This document shows positions 13,638 through 13,934 of a stretch of 13,934 nucleotides of DNA, piece after piece (position 1 is the first letter of the stretch; every line of letters starts with the position of its first letter). This stretch comes from an uncultured Caryophanales bacterium. Its GTDB lineage: Bacteria > Bacillota_I > Bacilli_A > RF39 > UBA660. The DNA is taken from NCBI GenBank assembly GCA_946402785.1, contig CAMIXP010000023.1:1-13934 (forward strand), read 5' to 3'. The translations under genes were made by a program, and so were the position numbers. The notes under the pieces are model-generated. The model saw only the letters and a program-made list of their open reading frames with translations, was not told the origin of the DNA and searched no databases.

Positions 13638-13934
13638 ATGAACATATACTCTTTTTGAAGAATAGGAGAGTTTTTGAAGAATCATCAAAATCACCATTAT
13701 CAAGTATGTAATACTTGTTCTCGGTTTTTATCTTATTATTATGGAAACAGTCATCAATATTCTTTGTTTCATATTCAAATGATGAAAAAATTCTATTCTT
13801 ATTTTCCTATTTATTTGAATCAAATGAATGGAATTCATTGGGATAGTTATTTGGAATTATTAAAACTCAATCCTACAGAGTGTTATTTCTATTATCATAT
13901 TCAGTATTATTGGACCAATTTGTGAAGAATTTGC
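13638..13934 (+). pseudogene. DUF1016/YhcG N-terminal-like frame interrupted by two in-frame TGA codons; runs off the right edge
   Basis: From the ATG at 13638 the frame reads MNIYSF, TGA (13656-13658), RIGEFLKNHQ and on to YYWTNL, TGA (13923-13925), RIC at the edge. Ignoring the stops, the order fits the DUF1016_N/YhcG family: F-[stop]-RIG where family members have YW.IG; then SRFLSYYYG (LS..L...FG), YSLFHIQMMKKFYSYFP (FS..NL..M..FY..FP), and GIHWDSYLELL (LSWSHY..LL). The first TGA sits exactly at the conserved Trp, one transition from TGG. YhcG proteins carry a PD-(D/E)xK nuclease domain further on, which would lie outside the window. Alternatives are an 83-residue protein from the TTG at 13674, with AGGAGAG (13664-13670) only 3 nt before it, or a six-codon leader peptide. 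It is His/Tyr/Asn-rich, unlike its neighbours. Family call is moderate; the interruption is seen directly. Confidence 0.5.

Noticed and set aside
13638..13925. TGA read as Trp as the genetic code of this genome
   Set aside because: cca, nth, the rodZ-like gene and murE all end at TGA in family-correct positions, and their Trp codons are TGG.
1..13934. CRISPR array, tRNA genes, insertion sequences or integration sites
   Set aside because: I found no regularly spaced repeats, no cloverleaf with a T-loop GTTCGAATC core, and no transposase-like frame or terminal repeats.

Overview
The window is a compact, AT-rich chromosomal segment of a low-GC Gram-positive bacterium. The gene order dnaD-nth-(ponA-recU inverted)-gpsB-rnpB, then rodZ-like-pgsA-recA-rny, reproduces two core clusters of Bacilli, joined at the RNase P RNA gene. 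TGA is used as an ordinary stop (cca, nth, the rodZ-like gene, murE) and Trp is TGG, so the code is standard and this is not a Mollicutes code-4 genome. The protein style (strongly reduced intergenic space, ENPD-type seven-helix kinase sensor, Cys-loop decorated PBP) suggests an uncultured gut Bacilli lineage, perhaps RF39/Acholeplasma-adjacent or Erysipelotrichia-like; that placement is inference.

Layout. 1-1427: the C-terminal end of tRNA CCA-adding enzyme, followed by an unrecognised exported membrane protein and a terminator. 1425-2803: dnaD and nth, overlapping, ending in a bidirectional terminator. 2814-6150 (minus strand): recU-ponA operon (Holliday-junction resolvase and class A PBP). 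6151-6352: a divergent control region with one promoter candidate toward recU and two toward gpsB. 6353-8235: gpsB, RNase P RNA, a RodZ-like membrane HTH protein and pgsA, apparently one transcription unit without an internal terminator. 8262-9398: recA with its own promoter and a possible LexA site. 9399-10843: murE. 10845-12502: rny (RNase Y). 12513-13610: a seven-helix membrane protein that looks like the sensor half of a histidine kinase with a ruined H-box. 13624-13934: a strong ribosome binding site followed by a frame that resembles the DUF1016/YhcG N-terminal domain but is cut by two in-frame TGA codons; it runs to the right edge.

Functionally the window joins DNA replication and repair (DnaD, Nth, RecU, RecA) with envelope growth (PBP1, GpsB, RodZ-like, MurE, PgsA) and RNA processing (Cca, RNase P RNA, RNase Y). 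RecU-PBP1 next to GpsB is the conserved partnership in which GpsB guides PBP1. The genome economises: in six of the seven terminators the stop codon of a gene lies inside the terminator hairpin, and promoters start within a few bases of the preceding terminator. I see no mobile element, tRNA or CRISPR array. Most of the window is ordinary core genome; the points worth a second look are the pseudo-kinase, the interrupted DUF1016-like frame, the repeated Cys loops in the PBP and the RNase P RNA fused to the end of gpsB.
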